Positions 19,107 through 31,415 of a stretch of 64,000 bases of DNA are shown here, piece by piece (positions within the stretch are counted from its first letter, which is position 1; every line of letters starts with the position of its first letter). The stretch spans positions 248,001 through 312,000 of the forward strand of contig JAUZTG010000008.1 in NCBI GenBank assembly GCA_030734395.1, written 5' to 3'. Source of the DNA: Sarocladium kiliense. Taxonomy: Eukaryota; Ascomycota; Sordariomycetes; Hypocreales; Sarocladiaceae. The notes below the pieces were generated by a model. That model was not told the DNA's origin, made no database searches, and saw only the letters and a list, made by a program, of their open reading frames with translations. A program made the translations under genes and the position numbers.

Positions 19107-20883
19107 TCCTAGTTCAGTGTTCTATAAGCAGAGTCGCTTCAAATGGCGCGAAAGTTAATGACAGATCGAAATGTTCTATATATTTGACACGAGCTAGGAG
19201 CAGACAACTCGGGAGTGACCGAAGCGCAATGCCTTGAGGACAAGGCTTGAACCCAGCTGTAATGTGGTTCCGTAAACGCCGTGATCATAGTTCAAAGGAC
19301 AAATCATCTGGTGTAAACCTCAGGGTGTCTCGGTGAAGACCCTGCAGTAGAACTGACGGGTACGGAGCTCAGAAGCACGATGCGATGAGACAAACGTCTC
19401 GAGAATACTGGGTCTATGCAGGATGATCTGGCTTTGTCCAATTTGCGCGAAAGCACAAGTGACCCGTTTGTGTTGGTGAAGAATGGAGACAGTGTCCAAA
19501 GCAGGGATTACCTTGGAAGCCCTTTGACTTGAAGACTTACAAGCACAAGCTTCAGGGCAACTTTTTCTCAAGTAAGGCTGTTCTGAAAGTGTGCATCTTT
19601 CCAATAAACTAGTTCAAGAAACCATTCCAAGCGCTGCAGATCTCCAAAAATTGCCCAGAGCTGTCAAGCCGATTGACGTGCAGACGATTTCCTTCATGGT
19701 GTACAGACAGAGTAACAGTGCAGATTGAACTTGATCATCGATGATCGAACCACCCCCCGCGCGTCTGCAACGGCAATTAGGTGCGTGTTTTTGCAGGTTT
19801 AATTTTGCGCTGGTGAGGAGGATCGGAGGAATTGGGGCCGGCTGACTCGCTGGTGCTTACTTGTTTGGAGATGGCTGTCGTTTAGTGGGATTGCCCCTTT
19901 TTGCCTTCAAGCACAGAACGCGCTTCACAAATTGCATGTGGTCAAAGTTTTACTGACATGCAGATTGAACAAGTGCATCAATAGGAAAGTGACGGTTCTA
20001 GTTCTCCGATACTGTACGCTTTCGTCGTTCCTGGAACCACTGGCGGTAAATGGATGGTACTGCGATGGGTAGCATTTGCGGCAGCTGTAGGATAATCGCA
20101 AACACAGAGCCGAAATGATGCAAACCTTTGCACATACAGTACTGTAGCAAGCTACATCAATGCGCATTTTTATTCATTCATTGTCTACTAAGACGAAAGG
20201 AATCATGGTGCTGGAGTCGCATGCTCAGTTGGTCCGGAGGTCCGCAAGAGCCTCATCTCTTGACTTACACGGGCAGCCCCTGACTTCCGTGGCTAACCAG
20301 GAGTCGAGAAGATCGTGGCCTTCAACCACAGAGCTTACTCGTCTGGCTATACCTGTTTCTGTATAGTATTTGCTGGATCTTTGTAGACCACGAACGTCTT
20401 GTGGCATGTGCATCCGGATCGGACCGTCCCTTTTGCCGCATGCTTCCACACCTTTACATCAAAGAGCCCCAATCACTCGCGTACCATTGTGACAATTTGT
20501 TTCCCCCATGATAGATAAGACAGCATGCTGGTGTCACAAATTGCTAGACATCTTCAAACAATGGTACAAACACTTCTTGTGCACCGGTTGTGCCAGTGTC
20601 ACGCACCGTGCTGTCGATGCACAAAGGGGTATCAGAGATGTCGTCCTTCCCAGGCAATGCCACAAAGCTCGACAATGGCTTCCTCGATGAAGTCAATGGA
20701 TTCCAGATTCATCCGAATATGTTTATGTAGCAGCCATAGATCGGCCTCAGCTTCGAGACATTTTTTCCCTCATCAACTCAAGCTATTCAGCACCAAGCGT
20801 TAACGACTCTCTACGAATCACCAACGATTACAACACCATCCACCTACCCAATCCACGGAAGCATACCAGTCGACAAATTCAAG
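19107..20883. other. Intergenic between NmrA-like and Nudix genes
   Basis: 1.78 kb without a supportable gene. Short ORFs on both strands show no family motif. The last 200 bp are rich in CA and TC and look like promoter and leader of the Nudix gene. Confidence 0.55.
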
Positions 20884-21897
20884 ATGGCTTCACTCCTTCG
20901 TCAAGCCGTCGAGCATGCCGACAACTTCCGACCCATTGACCCTACACTCTTCCAGTTCCGGGTCTTCGCTATCCCCTTCCCTGTGGGATTCATCCGTGAA
21001 GCCTTCATGGGCGGAAACTTCAACCCGGCCAACTTCAAGGTTGACCGGACAAACCGCATAGTCACTCTTGCCCCTGACCTCAAAGGCCGAACCGCCGTCC
21101 AGGCTTGCGATGAGGCCTTCATCGAGTTCTGCCAACAGAACACTGGTCTCTGTCCCGGATTCGCTCCGTGGCTCGCAAAGTCCCCTGCGAAGCGTGACTG
21201 GCATGCCATCTTTGGCATGGAAGAGTTTGATCCTTCTCTGAAGGGTCTTCGCATCGTCACTCCTCTTCGAGGATGTTTCGGTGTGGCCACTGCGGGTGTG
21301 CACTGCAATGTGTACCAGACCAAGATGGTGGGCAACAAGGAAGTCATCGACTGCATCTGGCTCAGCAAGAGATCTGCTACCGCTACCTTCCCACTCGCTC
21401 CTGACAACTGCTTTTCTGGTGCCATGGACCCTGAGGATGACATGATTCCCCTCAAGGCCTTCAAGCGAGAGGGTGAAGAGGAAGCCGGTATGATCCTCGC
21501 TGCCGATGGCAAGACCATGATGTACCAAGGTAAGAAGTGCGGTGAGCTCCGCGGTAAGATGCAAACCCTGTCCATCGCTACCCTCAAGGGCCCCATCACC
21601 GGACCCAAGGAAGATGGACACATCGAATTCGCCCTCCGGTTCGCATTCGATGTCTGCCTCGTACCTGGATTCTCCCCCAACCCCCACGACTCCGACGTCG
21701 AGAAATTCCACCCCATCAAGGTGAGTAACCTCAAGGATGCCTTCGCCAAGCCGTGGAAGTACTCCTCCGGCGCTGTCATGGTGGACTGGGTGCTCCGACA
21801 CAACCTCATGGAGGTGAGTGAGGCCGAGAAGCGCGCTCTACAGGAGCGTCTTCATTACAAGATTCCTCTCAAGAGCGTCCAGAAGTATCTCAAGTAA
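20884..21897 (+). CDS. Nudix-fold protein, DUF4743/thiamine pyrophosphokinase-related
   Basis: A single exon of 337 residues. An N-terminal domain of about 120 residues matches the pattern of the DUF4743 region found in Tnr3-type and Nudix-20-type proteins (a Phe-Arg-Val-Phe strand, then Trp-Leu-Ala-Lys and Phe-Gly-Met-Glu). The Nudix helix is recognisable as Arg-Glu-Gly-Glu-Glu-Glu-Ala-Gly, but the canonical Gly-x5-Glu-x7 lead-in is altered (Gly-Ala-Met-Asp-Pro-Glu with two extra residues). Family members hydrolyse nucleoside diphosphate-linked compounds, some acting on oxidised thiamine diphosphate. Two in-frame GTGAGT sequences occur, but translation through them looks coding, so I keep one exon. 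Whether it is catalytic is uncertain. Confidence 0.75.
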   Translation: MASLLRQAVEHADNFRPIDPTLFQFRVFAIPFPVGFIREAFMGGNFNPANFKVDRTNRIVTLAPDLKGRTAVQACDEAFIEFCQQNTGLCPGFAPWLAKSPAKRDWHAIFGMEEFDPSLKGLRIVTPLRGCFGVATAGVHCNVYQTKMVGNKEVIDCIWLSKRSATATFPLAPDNCFSGAMDPEDDMIPLKAFKREGEEEAGMILAADGKTMMYQGKKCGELRGKMQTLSIATLKGPITGPKEDGHIEFALRFAFDVCLVPGFSPNPHDSDVEKFHPIKVSNLKDAFAKPWKYSSGAVMVDWVLRHNLMEVSEAEKRALQERLHYKIPLKSVQKYLK

Positions 21898-22806
21898 GTC
21901 CCTGAAACTTACTGACGAGTCACCAACCACTGGCGTGAATGAGAGATGAAGAACGGTGAGACCAGAACAGGCATGTGGGTGCGACTGACCGAACAGATTG
22001 AGACCGTTTTTGCTGATGTATCGTTTGTGTTTTCACGAGTATCCCCTATTTACAGACTGGCAGACCAGCGAGATAGGAGTTTGTTTTTTATTTACCCCCA
22101 AAAGAGCTAGACTATCTAGACAATAAAATGCGATTTCGCAACCAACATTATGTGCCAGTGAAGAGTGATGTGTAAGTAGTTTCCGAACCTGGGTGAAGTG
22201 AATCTGAATGAACATTGTTCAATGGGAACCAGGGCCGTCGAGCTTCTTAAAGCTTCCGCGGCCCCAATACACAATATCATCATTATGTTCTCCATTCATT
22301 TGCATGACATAAATGATGCCACCAGGCTTGCACCTTGAGCGAGATGTGGCTAACATTGCAATGCAATGCAAGCCAAGTTGAAGCCATGCCTTGCTTTATA
22401 GGGTAGCCGGGAGAGGAGACTGCCAATCTGCTCACTCTGACTGCATCTTCAGTCACTATTCTTGTCAATATCCTAATAAACACTGTGATTAAGCCAATTT
22501 TACTTTGATGAGGGTTGCCTCTCTCTTTTCGCTCTAAAGGGTCGGTAATGGGCTGCTGGAGAGGTTGCGATGCCCTTCCAGCGCTGGTGGCCGGGCTTAC
22601 ACCTCATTGGCTCAGCCTCACCACGGACCCACTTTAACTTTTTTATCTTCAAGATTCATCTGCAACAGTAAAAGAGCATCTGAAAACACTTTCGCACTCA
22701 ACTTCAACACCCTTTCACTGCCTTTGCACCCATTCACCAAAGCCGTCAATCTCAAAGACAATAGACTCAAGCCTAGTTCAGTGTCTTTTACCTTACGCAT
22801 ACCATC
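21898..22806. other. Intergenic between Nudix and UTP16-like genes
   Basis: 909 bp hold the Nudix 3' region, an interrupted hairpin (listed separately), and a CT-rich leader before the UTP16-like start. No gene is seen. Confidence 0.6.
22232..22264 (+). other. Interrupted hairpin
   Basis: GGGCCG (22232-22237) pairs with CGGCCC (22259-22264), and AGCTT (22241-22245) pairs with AAGCT (22250-22254), around a CTTA loop. It lies about 335 bp after the Nudix stop. It may be a chance inverted repeat or a 3' end structure. Confidence 0.4.
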
Positions 22807-23815
22807 ATGGCGCCCGTCACACGGAAACGCGCCGCCGCAGCAGCGGAAGCCAGCACAGCAGAGAACACACCCCAGGCAACACCCACAAAGCGCCAAAGGA
22901 AGCTTCCCGTGAGAAGTAAAGATGAGGAGGAGGATGACGTATCCACGAAGGATCAGGAGCAGTCAACACCGGCGGCAGCGGTGAGCAGTGGGAAGATCAC
23001 GTTCAACGATGATGATGAGACTATGGCTGCTGCGATAGCTGCACCGCCACCATCATCAACGAAGAAGCCCAAGGTGCAGAAGAAGGTCGTGGAGCAAGAG
23101 GAGGAAGACTCAGACTCTGATGCGGCACCAGAGGCAGTGTCAACGCAGCACGTCGCACAGGCCATGAAGAAGTCCTCTCAGGCCGCTCAGAAAGCAGCAC
23201 AAGAGTGAGTTTCGCCCACCCTACAACCCCCTTTTCACATCCCATTCAAGGAAATGTTACAAACAAAGCATGCATACAAATGACCAAATCACTGACTGGG
23301 AAATATACAGAGCGGCTACAGCTGAGAAGCAAAAGCGAAAACAGCGCGACGCCCTCTTCAAACAACAAGCCGAAGAGCGCAAAAAGGAAGAAGCCGCCTC
23401 CGCCACTGCCCTCGCAGAAGCAACCGCCGCCGCAGAAGCAGAAGACCAAGAAGTTCTCGAAGCTCTGGCGTCAAAGTCCAAGGCCGCTGCGGTGCCTAAG
23501 CTTCTTCCATTGGATTACCTCACCGATGCTTCTAGTGACGACGAGGACGATGCTGAGGAGGAAGGAGAGAAGGGCGAGAAGAAGCAGAAGAAGACGAGGG
23601 AGGATAGGATTGCGGCTGTGGAGAAGGGGTTGAAGAGGAAGGAGAGGGGGCCGAGGGATGAGGTTGTTGGATCGACGGTTTATCGGGTTATGAAGGAGAG
23701 GGATGAGAGGTTAGCACCCAAGGTGACGAAGTATGCTCAGGGACAAAAGGCGGCGTTGTTGAGGAGGGACAGGCCCGTTGTCAAGGCGCGGTCTGGTTTC
23801 ATTGTGAAGAGGTGA
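22807..23815 (+). CDS. utp16: U3 snoRNA-associated protein, UTP16/BUD21 family
   Basis: Two exons (22807-23204 and 23311-23815; GTGAGT/ACAG) give 300 residues. The N-terminal half is Ala-rich, basic and then acidic (nuclear/nucleolar style, low complexity). Exon 2 starts with a charged coiled coil rich in Ala, Lys, Glu and Gln, then an acidic patch. The conserved C-terminus has Gly-Ser-Thr-Val-Tyr-Arg-Val-Met, then Leu-Ala-Pro-Lys-Val-Thr-Lys, and ends in Ser-Gly-Phe-Ile-Val-Lys-Arg. That tail is the part resembling the yeast Utp16/Bud21 family, a component of the small-subunit processome that matures 18S rRNA. The assignment rests on this tail and composition, so it is good but not certain. 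Confidence 0.72.
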
Positions 23816-26800
23816 GGCTCTCCGAGATTATCGGCTAGTGTACGGCGCAAAGGATGTTTCACGAAGATCTTGCATATTATACAAAGGACCAGGGGTTTCT
23901 TTCACCATCAACAATGCGAATGTCAAACATGTACAAGGGCTTCATGGCTTCATGACAAAGGCCTCACTACCAGCAGAGACAAACCAAGCGCACGACCAAC
24001 CACACGCACGCGCCGATATGCCCGGCCACGGAACTGATTCAGCGTCTTTCATCGCTCTCGCCATGACCACTATCTGGTCCGCGCTCACAAGGCGCAACAA
24101 GAGGGGAGACACAAGCTTTTCACGATGTGCGTTCACGGACCAACGCCACCAAAGATCGGGCGCGCGTCCCATACGATCGGTTTGGCATGAACCCTCAACA
24201 GGTCCGTTGTTTGAGGGCAAATGAACACGGACCTGTCCCCAAAATGTGCTTCCTGCATGCACCTGTGTGGCACGAATGAAACCAATCGGGACAGCGTCAA
24301 CCTTGGTTTTACCCAATTGGTAGAGCTATGCTGCCTGTGTTCTCCCGGAAGACGGAATCAGGTTTGAACTGAACGGCGCAGCCTATCCGTGTCTGAACCC
24401 ATGGAAGACATGTATGATCCTTAGGCATGGTCCTGAATGAATGGCGAGTGACACTCGACGCGGAACAATCTACCCATGCAGGTACTTCTGTGATATCAAA
24501 GCCTGGGAGGGAGCGAGCCCCTGCTCCGGGTCGGTTCGTCGCTTGCTGAAGGTACTCTTCGCGCGCACCCGGTTTCCGTGATAAGAGCGTTGCAAATCCT
24601 ACAAGGTGCACCCGGTAACCATGTGCCTCACCTTCCTCCAAGACGAATCGCAAACACGCGAGGGCCCTCGCATTGGAACGGTAGACGGGATGACGGAAGA
24701 CGCCGGCGCCGCTCATGAGATGCCAGCTCCGGTAGTATTTGCTCTTATCCCCAACCCATTACACCCGAGAAACATGGCCAGAGACGCTCTATATTCGACT
24801 TGGGACTCTGTCTGATTATACTTTGGTGGCGTTCTGATACCTGTCCAAGACGTTATTAATCAATGCGCGACAATGTCACAGGGATCCCAACCCACAACGA
24901 CCTGCCCGGTTCCGAAGACGCGGTTCCAGAACGCTAGAACATGCTAGGCAGCCCTGTCAGTTGCTCCGAACTCTGATGACTGAGTTTCCTTCCGAGATTG
25001 CAAAATCCTGAAGATAGTATAGACGCTTCAGTTCTCCCACCGTGATGGCCACGGTCACCGAATCCCGAAGCACGAAAGGCTCTTCTGCCTCAACGTGGGC
25101 ACATGGGTCCAGCGACACGTTGAGCGGGGATCTGCTCCTCGGTACCAGATTCAAGGGTGCTCAAGATGCCAGTACTGATCATCCCGGATCCTGGACTCTG
25201 CCGTCCATCGAAACGCCCGGGGCACCCACCTGCACCACCGTTGAAGCTGCACCGCATCCCGGTCTCCGGCTTCAGTAGCATCGTGGGCATAGTGGGTATA
25301 CCCCATTGAACACACTGCACAAAAATGTCCGTCGACGTCCGAGTAATACGCCGGTGAGAACCTAGAGACCATTCCTCAGTTCACTAGAGGAACCCTTGAC
25401 CCTTGCAATCGAAATATCTTAACACAACGACATATAGATCGTACGACGAACGCTTTGCTAAAGCTGCCATGGCTCACCGCAAAAATCCCTGGCGCAATCC
25501 TACGCAATTTGACGGCGTCCTGCCGGGCCAGGATTGTTTGACAGCGACAGTTTTGCGCGCATATGACCATCGGTCAAGGACTAGGAGGCCATTCAGCGAC
25601 CATGGGACTCGATGACCATGGAGTGAGGGTCGGCTTGGGCCGGCGTGATGTGCCCGTTGGTGAGATATCCCTGTTGCCATGCCAGCTCTCAATAGTTCAG
25701 AGAGTTGACAGGCGTTTTTACGCCGTTGCAACAAATTGCAGTGCTAGCGTATCAAGGGTCTTGTGCAATTCAGGATCCAGAATAGACTGCAGTAAAGTTT
25801 CGTCACCTGATAACAGCCGGGGCAGAAACTTGCGAAGTGGCTAGCTACTCATGACGAACTTAACGTGACGGTGATATAGGGCCCATGTCCATGTCCAATG
25901 ACATGCCTCTACGGGCAGTATTGTCGTTGGGCTAGTACAGAGGCGGTAGGTAACCGGGAGTCAATCAGGAAGACTGACAGTGCCATTGCATATTGCGGTC
26001 TCCATGATAATCAAGAAGGTGCGCTGCACTGGCACTTCTGAGGCGCTGTTTCTCCACAACCGGCACTGCTGTTATCTCGATGACGGCCCAAGATGAATGA
26101 CCCGCACTGGAGGGTAGCAGTGCTCGGGGCAAACACCAAGTCATTCGCGGGGAAGAGGCAAAGATTTGTGACAATGGCTTGCAGAAAGGGCCCGGTAGTG
26201 GTCAAGAACTGGTGGCAGTCGAAAACCATGTGAGACACAACATGCCGCGTGCAACGTTGAAGATCATTTCCTGGCGCAGTCCTGAGTCGAGTGGCTTGCT
26301 GGGGACGTGTTGAGGGGTGGGCGGGGTGATGCTGCCGTTTAGCTGGAGTTGTGGCATGCAGAGGCCCTCAAACTCAGGAGCTGACGGAGTATGCGCATAT
26401 GCAATACCACGACGGGCTGCACGTTGTAGCTCATCGATCTGCATTCCTGCCGACAGCACGACTTCCTTGCCAACTTCGTGTTTCCTTGTCTTGGCACCTA
26501 TGGACAGTCCTGAACTTCCAGCCGGCCCAGGGGCGAATGCGGAAGTGGTGGAGGGGCGAATTCTGCAACGCACGGGCGAAGCTGTTACCGTCAGTGGACA
26601 AGAGCCTGTGCCTCACCAGTCTGTCCAGATCGCTTGAATAGCAAGTGATACATTGAGCGAAGGAGCCTATCTACAGGGCCAGTTTCCATGAGAACGCGAC
26701 TTCGTAAGGTTCAGTAGCTGAGTGGGCACGGGCCCCAGGGCGGGTAGCTGAGTCTGTGACCAACCCCCATGTAGCCGATCATTTCTAGTCGAGATTGGAG

Positions 26801-29800
26801 TCAGATCTCCCCTCCATGTTCCGCTTCCGCCGCTCAGATGCGTGGTGTGTTGCTCACTTATTCCACGACGGTGGTGCGGTGCACCACCTCTCCTTGCGCG
26901 TGCTCGGTACTTGTCGCGCAATATCGCTGCACGGCAGGCGTTTCCCTGTCACACCCGGCAGTGAATGCATCGTTGGACAATGATGGTAATACTAATGGCG
27001 CAGTCACAGGACCCTTCGTCCCAACTGTGATAGTATCCTGTATATTAATTCCATGAGCTTGGTTGCAGTGGGGATTCAGGTATAGCGTCATTTGAGCACA
27101 GACAATGGAAGGAAGAAGCCTGCTTGGAATACAGTGTGATTGGGCATGATTTTGGGCCCTCGTGTCATGCTCGTATTAGCAAAAGGGTGTTTAGCGAAGC
27201 GGCGCGCAAGGGGCCACTTGGCCAGCCGATACTGAAGCTGAAGGAGGGACCTGCACGCAAGGGGCCGCCGTAACCCGAAACAAATGGTCTAGGCAATGGT
27301 GATCACAAACCGGAGCCGCGTTTCGCTGTACTTGAAGCCTGCTAGAATTTTTCCCCTCGTCGTATTTCTCGCCAGAACAAGACTTGAAGCCACTGACCAT
27401 CACCCAGTACACACGATGTCTCGTTAGGTTGGCGAAAATCCCCGAGAGAGTCTCGCTTCGCGTGGTTACTCCACCAATATGCAGCTAGCGACGCAGTTGC
27501 ATCGTTCCGCGGACGAAAGCACCGTTTCGAGCGCCGTCGTCTGAACACGGTTCTCGTTGCTGGTCAGGGACCAGAGTGAGTAAATGCCCTGCTCAACTCA
27601 TGATGTCCCTTTCCAGTGTTGGTGGTTGTGCTGTTGGTCCGTTCCACCCATGGTCAGAAGTCTTCAGATTCCTTTTACGACGTCCTGGTGTGGCGCTGGC
27701 CACAGAACAGGACCAAGCCCTGAGAGTCAGAATGATGCATGATGAAGACGACCATCAGCAATGTCAGATAAGGCACAAGCACAACACTTTCCTGATGCTG
27801 AAAGTGGCAGCATCATGTCCCGTGGTCACATAAACATGCTCTCCACGACACTGTGGGCATTGTGGCTTGCCGGCACTCACTGTGATTTGTCCCTGTTTCA
27901 ACGAGAGGTGGCGTCGCGGGGAATGACCCGGTTTGCTGGGCTGATGCCGCCTATTACTGTGCCAGACCACATTGGTTGCCTGTTGCCGAACCCGCAGATA
28001 CATTCCTGCACATAATCCAGCCATGTGGCATCCAAGTCAATGTTTCATCTACGAAACATGCCGTTGGTTAATTGCGTCCACGGCTGTCGCGCTCCTCCGA
28101 GGCAATGCTTGACAATCCTGTGGAGGGCTCTCGTGCTCAAACAAGAAATAAGACGAAGGCCAAGCTGGGCCCTCATTAATTTTCCTCGATCCTTCGAAGT
28201 CTCATGCTGCGGCGTCAGCAGGTAAGACGGGGAACAGAACGATAATCCTGTGTGGAAGAGGGTGTCATCGACACCACATGGGTCTTGATCTCGAAGGCTC
28301 AGGAAATCCTTGCGAGGGCCTATCTACCTTCAGGAGGTCGTAAGCGAGAAACTGTACAGCCCCCAGGGGAGAACTGTACGAGTACATCTTTGCACGTCCA
28401 AACCTCGCGTTAACGAGCTCCGGTTCTTGCGAGGTGAGAGAGGCGGGAATCCGCACCGTGTACAGCAGATATTGGTCGGTACTAGAGTCCTCAATATTGA
28501 CCGGCTTGGTTCGAGGGAAAGCATTGATCTTTACAAGCGAGAGTTGTGGACGTAGGCAGCAGATCCGTGACCTATTCGCGTGAGCATCGTTTTGATACGG
28601 GAAGCGCTACAGGCGCTTTGCAGTGGCAAGAGCTGAGGCAGGTTTTGCCGGACGCGGACGAGTTCTCCTCTGTGACCTTTTTCGAACAGCGACAGCATCT
28701 TCCGGTGGTTGCCGCCGCGCAGTCCTGGCAGAAGCCCTCTGACAGGGCCAATTATACCTGGCGCACGGCGGCCAGCGGCAACTTGCGATGATAGGGGTTG
28801 ATCAACCCAGGGGTGCGAATTCGGCTTGGTTCCATGCCCGTCACGGCCACCAACGCGCATGATAGGCTTGAGCAAAAGGACACCAAACTGAAACCTCACT
28901 GGTGCCCTTCCACACCATTGCCACGTGAAGAACGGTTTTGAGTCGTGAGGGTGACAAGTTATGCGAGAACCTAAGCGCACTGACCCCAGCGACTTTCTGC
29001 CACCGGTCCAGCCGCTTGACTGGTTTGGCCCACCACTCCAGGGCAGCCCTGGAGGCTTGCCCTGCACCTAACAGTGGTGGCTGAACTTGGGTTGCCATTG
29101 CGGCCACGCTAATGCTTTGCGGGTTGAAGGTGGAGGGGTCGTGGGTTCGTTCCGTGTGGTTGAGAGGCTCTGGGAAGATTGTTTGTGGTGTTGTTGGCTC
29201 TCATGCCTTGTTCCTGCGAAGTTGGCCGCGTGCAAATAGTGAGCAAAATTCCAAGAGGTCTGGAGCTCCAAGCAGCTGTCCTGGCGTGATACAATGGCTT
29301 GAGGCATTGGAGAACAATCGTACCCACGTTGGGCAGGCTCTGGAGCTGGATACATGGACACCTCCGGAGCTAAAGTGATCTTCTGAGCGCAGACGACCGC
29401 CCAGACCAAGGAGCCCAGGCCATTGCCGCTAGTCTGTGTGGGATCGCCTGAGCGCAGACCTACCGTGGCGCCTTTCCACTCCGTCTCGCGATTTTGACCC
29501 AGTCGAGATGGATTGGTTCGGAAAGGGCGACGTGTGTCTGCATCGTACAGCTGCAAGGAGTGAGTTAGTGTGAGCTTGCCCCAAGTGCAGCCGTGTCATA
29601 GCGGATTGCGCACTTGCTTGGTTGCCCGGGCCAGTTCCTAGATAGATGAGAGGAGACATCAGGCCTGTTCATAAAGACCTTGCCCACCCGTGCGCAAGGA
29701 AGAACCTGTTCTCGAAGATCAACTTCCGTTCCTCCGCCCCTTTCTCCCCTTACCCTGCCACTTTGGCACGGCTGTCAGTTCTGGGGCAACCGACGCGAGT

Positions 29801-31415
29801 GGCTGAGATTAATCAGGCTGGAGCAGTACCATCGCCGACCCGCTCCCACTTATATCGACCTTCATATCGGAGAGAGCGATCGACGAACAGCAGGCCGAAC
29901 CCTGGGACCCAACACTGCACTGTACGAAGCGCAGAACAACACCTGAGCGATACCATAGCAATCGCGAAGACCCAAAGCAGAGACCCGACGAAGTGGCTAG
30001 GGTCTTCGCTTGAGACAAGGTCCGGGGCGCTTCGGCCGACTGAGAAAGTGGCTGGGCAGAACAGAGGCAGAAAGTCTTGAAGAGACCAGGGTTGGTGAAG
30101 TGCAGCAGACCCTGGCCGGTTGGACGAAGCAAGGTACCTCCGTCGTGGAGCTTTGCGACCTGTGGTACTTCGGGGCTCACATCCACATCCGCATCCCACA
30201 TCCCGGGCTGCAGTGCCTCGCCCCCTTTTTGAAGCAGCCAGCAACCGACTGCCCTGGTTCCTGCATCCCACCATCTGCATCGGTGCCTGGTGCAACCTGC
30301 TACACCAGCTGTCAGCACCGGCCACCACCTGCCAGCACTCACTAGCATCTGACTGCTAGCCAGCATCTGCACCTGCCTTCGCAAAATAGGTGACCAGGGC
30401 ATCCTTCCCGGCCGATTTCCAGGTTTACTCACAGCCTGGGCAACTTCCTTCTTCGCTCCTGCCTTTTGCTTTGTCGCAAGCAATTCTCGCAGCAGAAGTC
30501 TACTTCCACCTCCTTCTTTTCCTCGACGCCTCCTGAACGAGAATCTGCATCGCGACGCACCTCACGACGCACAGCGGCCAGAACGGCCAAGATCGTCCTC
30601 CATCTCCCGCTGGCTGACCGTCGCCTATACGTGCCCTATATTACTGCGGACGGGGTTCCCACTGACACGGCACGGCGCCCATCATCACCCTATTTCCTTT
30701 GGTCACCTCTAATCGCCTGCGCTACTGTGCGCTTTGCGTTGCATTCGCAGTAGTCCCCTCCCCGCCTTGCGGCCTTGTGTGCCGCTACTTTTCTGCAAGT
30801 GGAGGACGCCCGTCTCCTGACAGCTCCTTGGACCGCCCACGAAGCCAACGCTGTTGCACACGCCAGGGACGCCTGACCTACGCTTCCTGGCCGTCGACCT
30901 GGCTTGCCTGGTGCTTCTTCCTAATTCAACCCACTTGACTATCTTCGCGCCATAATTCTTTCACGGTGCTCCACGAGTTTTCTTCCTGCTTTTCAGCATC
31001 GGACTTCTGCAGACAACTGGTGCATCACAACGTCACTGCGACGCTCCTCGACGAATCATTCGACCCAATCGGACCCCCCTGATCCTCTTCTGCCCAAGGA
31101 CTAGAATAACCATGCTCCAGCGCTCGTCACAGTCTTCAACCACGCTTTATTCTTCTTGATACAAGTACTTGAAACAGTGACCCAGCACCCTGTTGCACTC
31201 TCATCATAGCCGCACATTCTTGCCAACATTCACGCAATACATTTCGCAACGTACCGTCGATTCCGAATTACATTACCTTCGCGACTTTTATCGATTCAGC
31301 TGCAATTAACGACCCCAGCCTCCTCTTCATTTTGCTGTTCTTACCAAAGATCCGGCCTCCAACACCAGTCCACGATCTGCCTGCGATTCAGACGACCCCG
31401 TGATAGCGATCCTCG
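23816..31415. other. 7.6-kb region without supportable protein genes
   Basis: Balanced base composition, no long ATG-started ORF, no recognisable protein motif, no tRNA B-box that I could find, and no terminal repeats. The largest frames (28531-29067 and 29809-30483, minus) are low-complexity, and the second begins at TTG rather than ATG. Short direct repeats of GCAAGGGGCC occur near 27206 and 27257. From about 30450 on, the plus strand is rich in C and T tracts, like a long fungal 5' leader for the scaffold gene at 31416. It may hold noncoding RNA or distal regulatory DNA, but I cannot see which. Confidence 0.5.
31112..31159 (+). promoter_or_regulatory. Possible uORF of the RING-PH-vWA gene
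   Basis: An ATG at 31112 opens a 15-codon frame closed by TGA, 256 bp before the main start, inside the pyrimidine-rich presumed leader. If transcribed it could lower translation of the main frame. The transcript start is not known. Confidence 0.4.

Noticed and set aside
20890..21809. Two antisense frames of about 300 codons opposite the Nudix gene
   Set aside because: Both are overlapping shadows of a strongly coding plus-strand gene. Neither shows a family motif, and two frames on one strand cannot both be genes here.
21721..21830. Two GTGAGT donors inside the Nudix gene
   Set aside because: Translation through both remains family-like, and no matching acceptor that keeps the frame is evident.
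28531..29067. 178-codon minus frame in the gene desert
   Set aside because: No motif or splice partner is visible, and amino-acid use is atypical for the window's genes.
29809..30483. 224-codon minus frame in the gene desert
   Set aside because: It begins at TTG rather than ATG, has Trp/Cys/Ser-rich low-complexity sequence, and lacks any recognisable domain.
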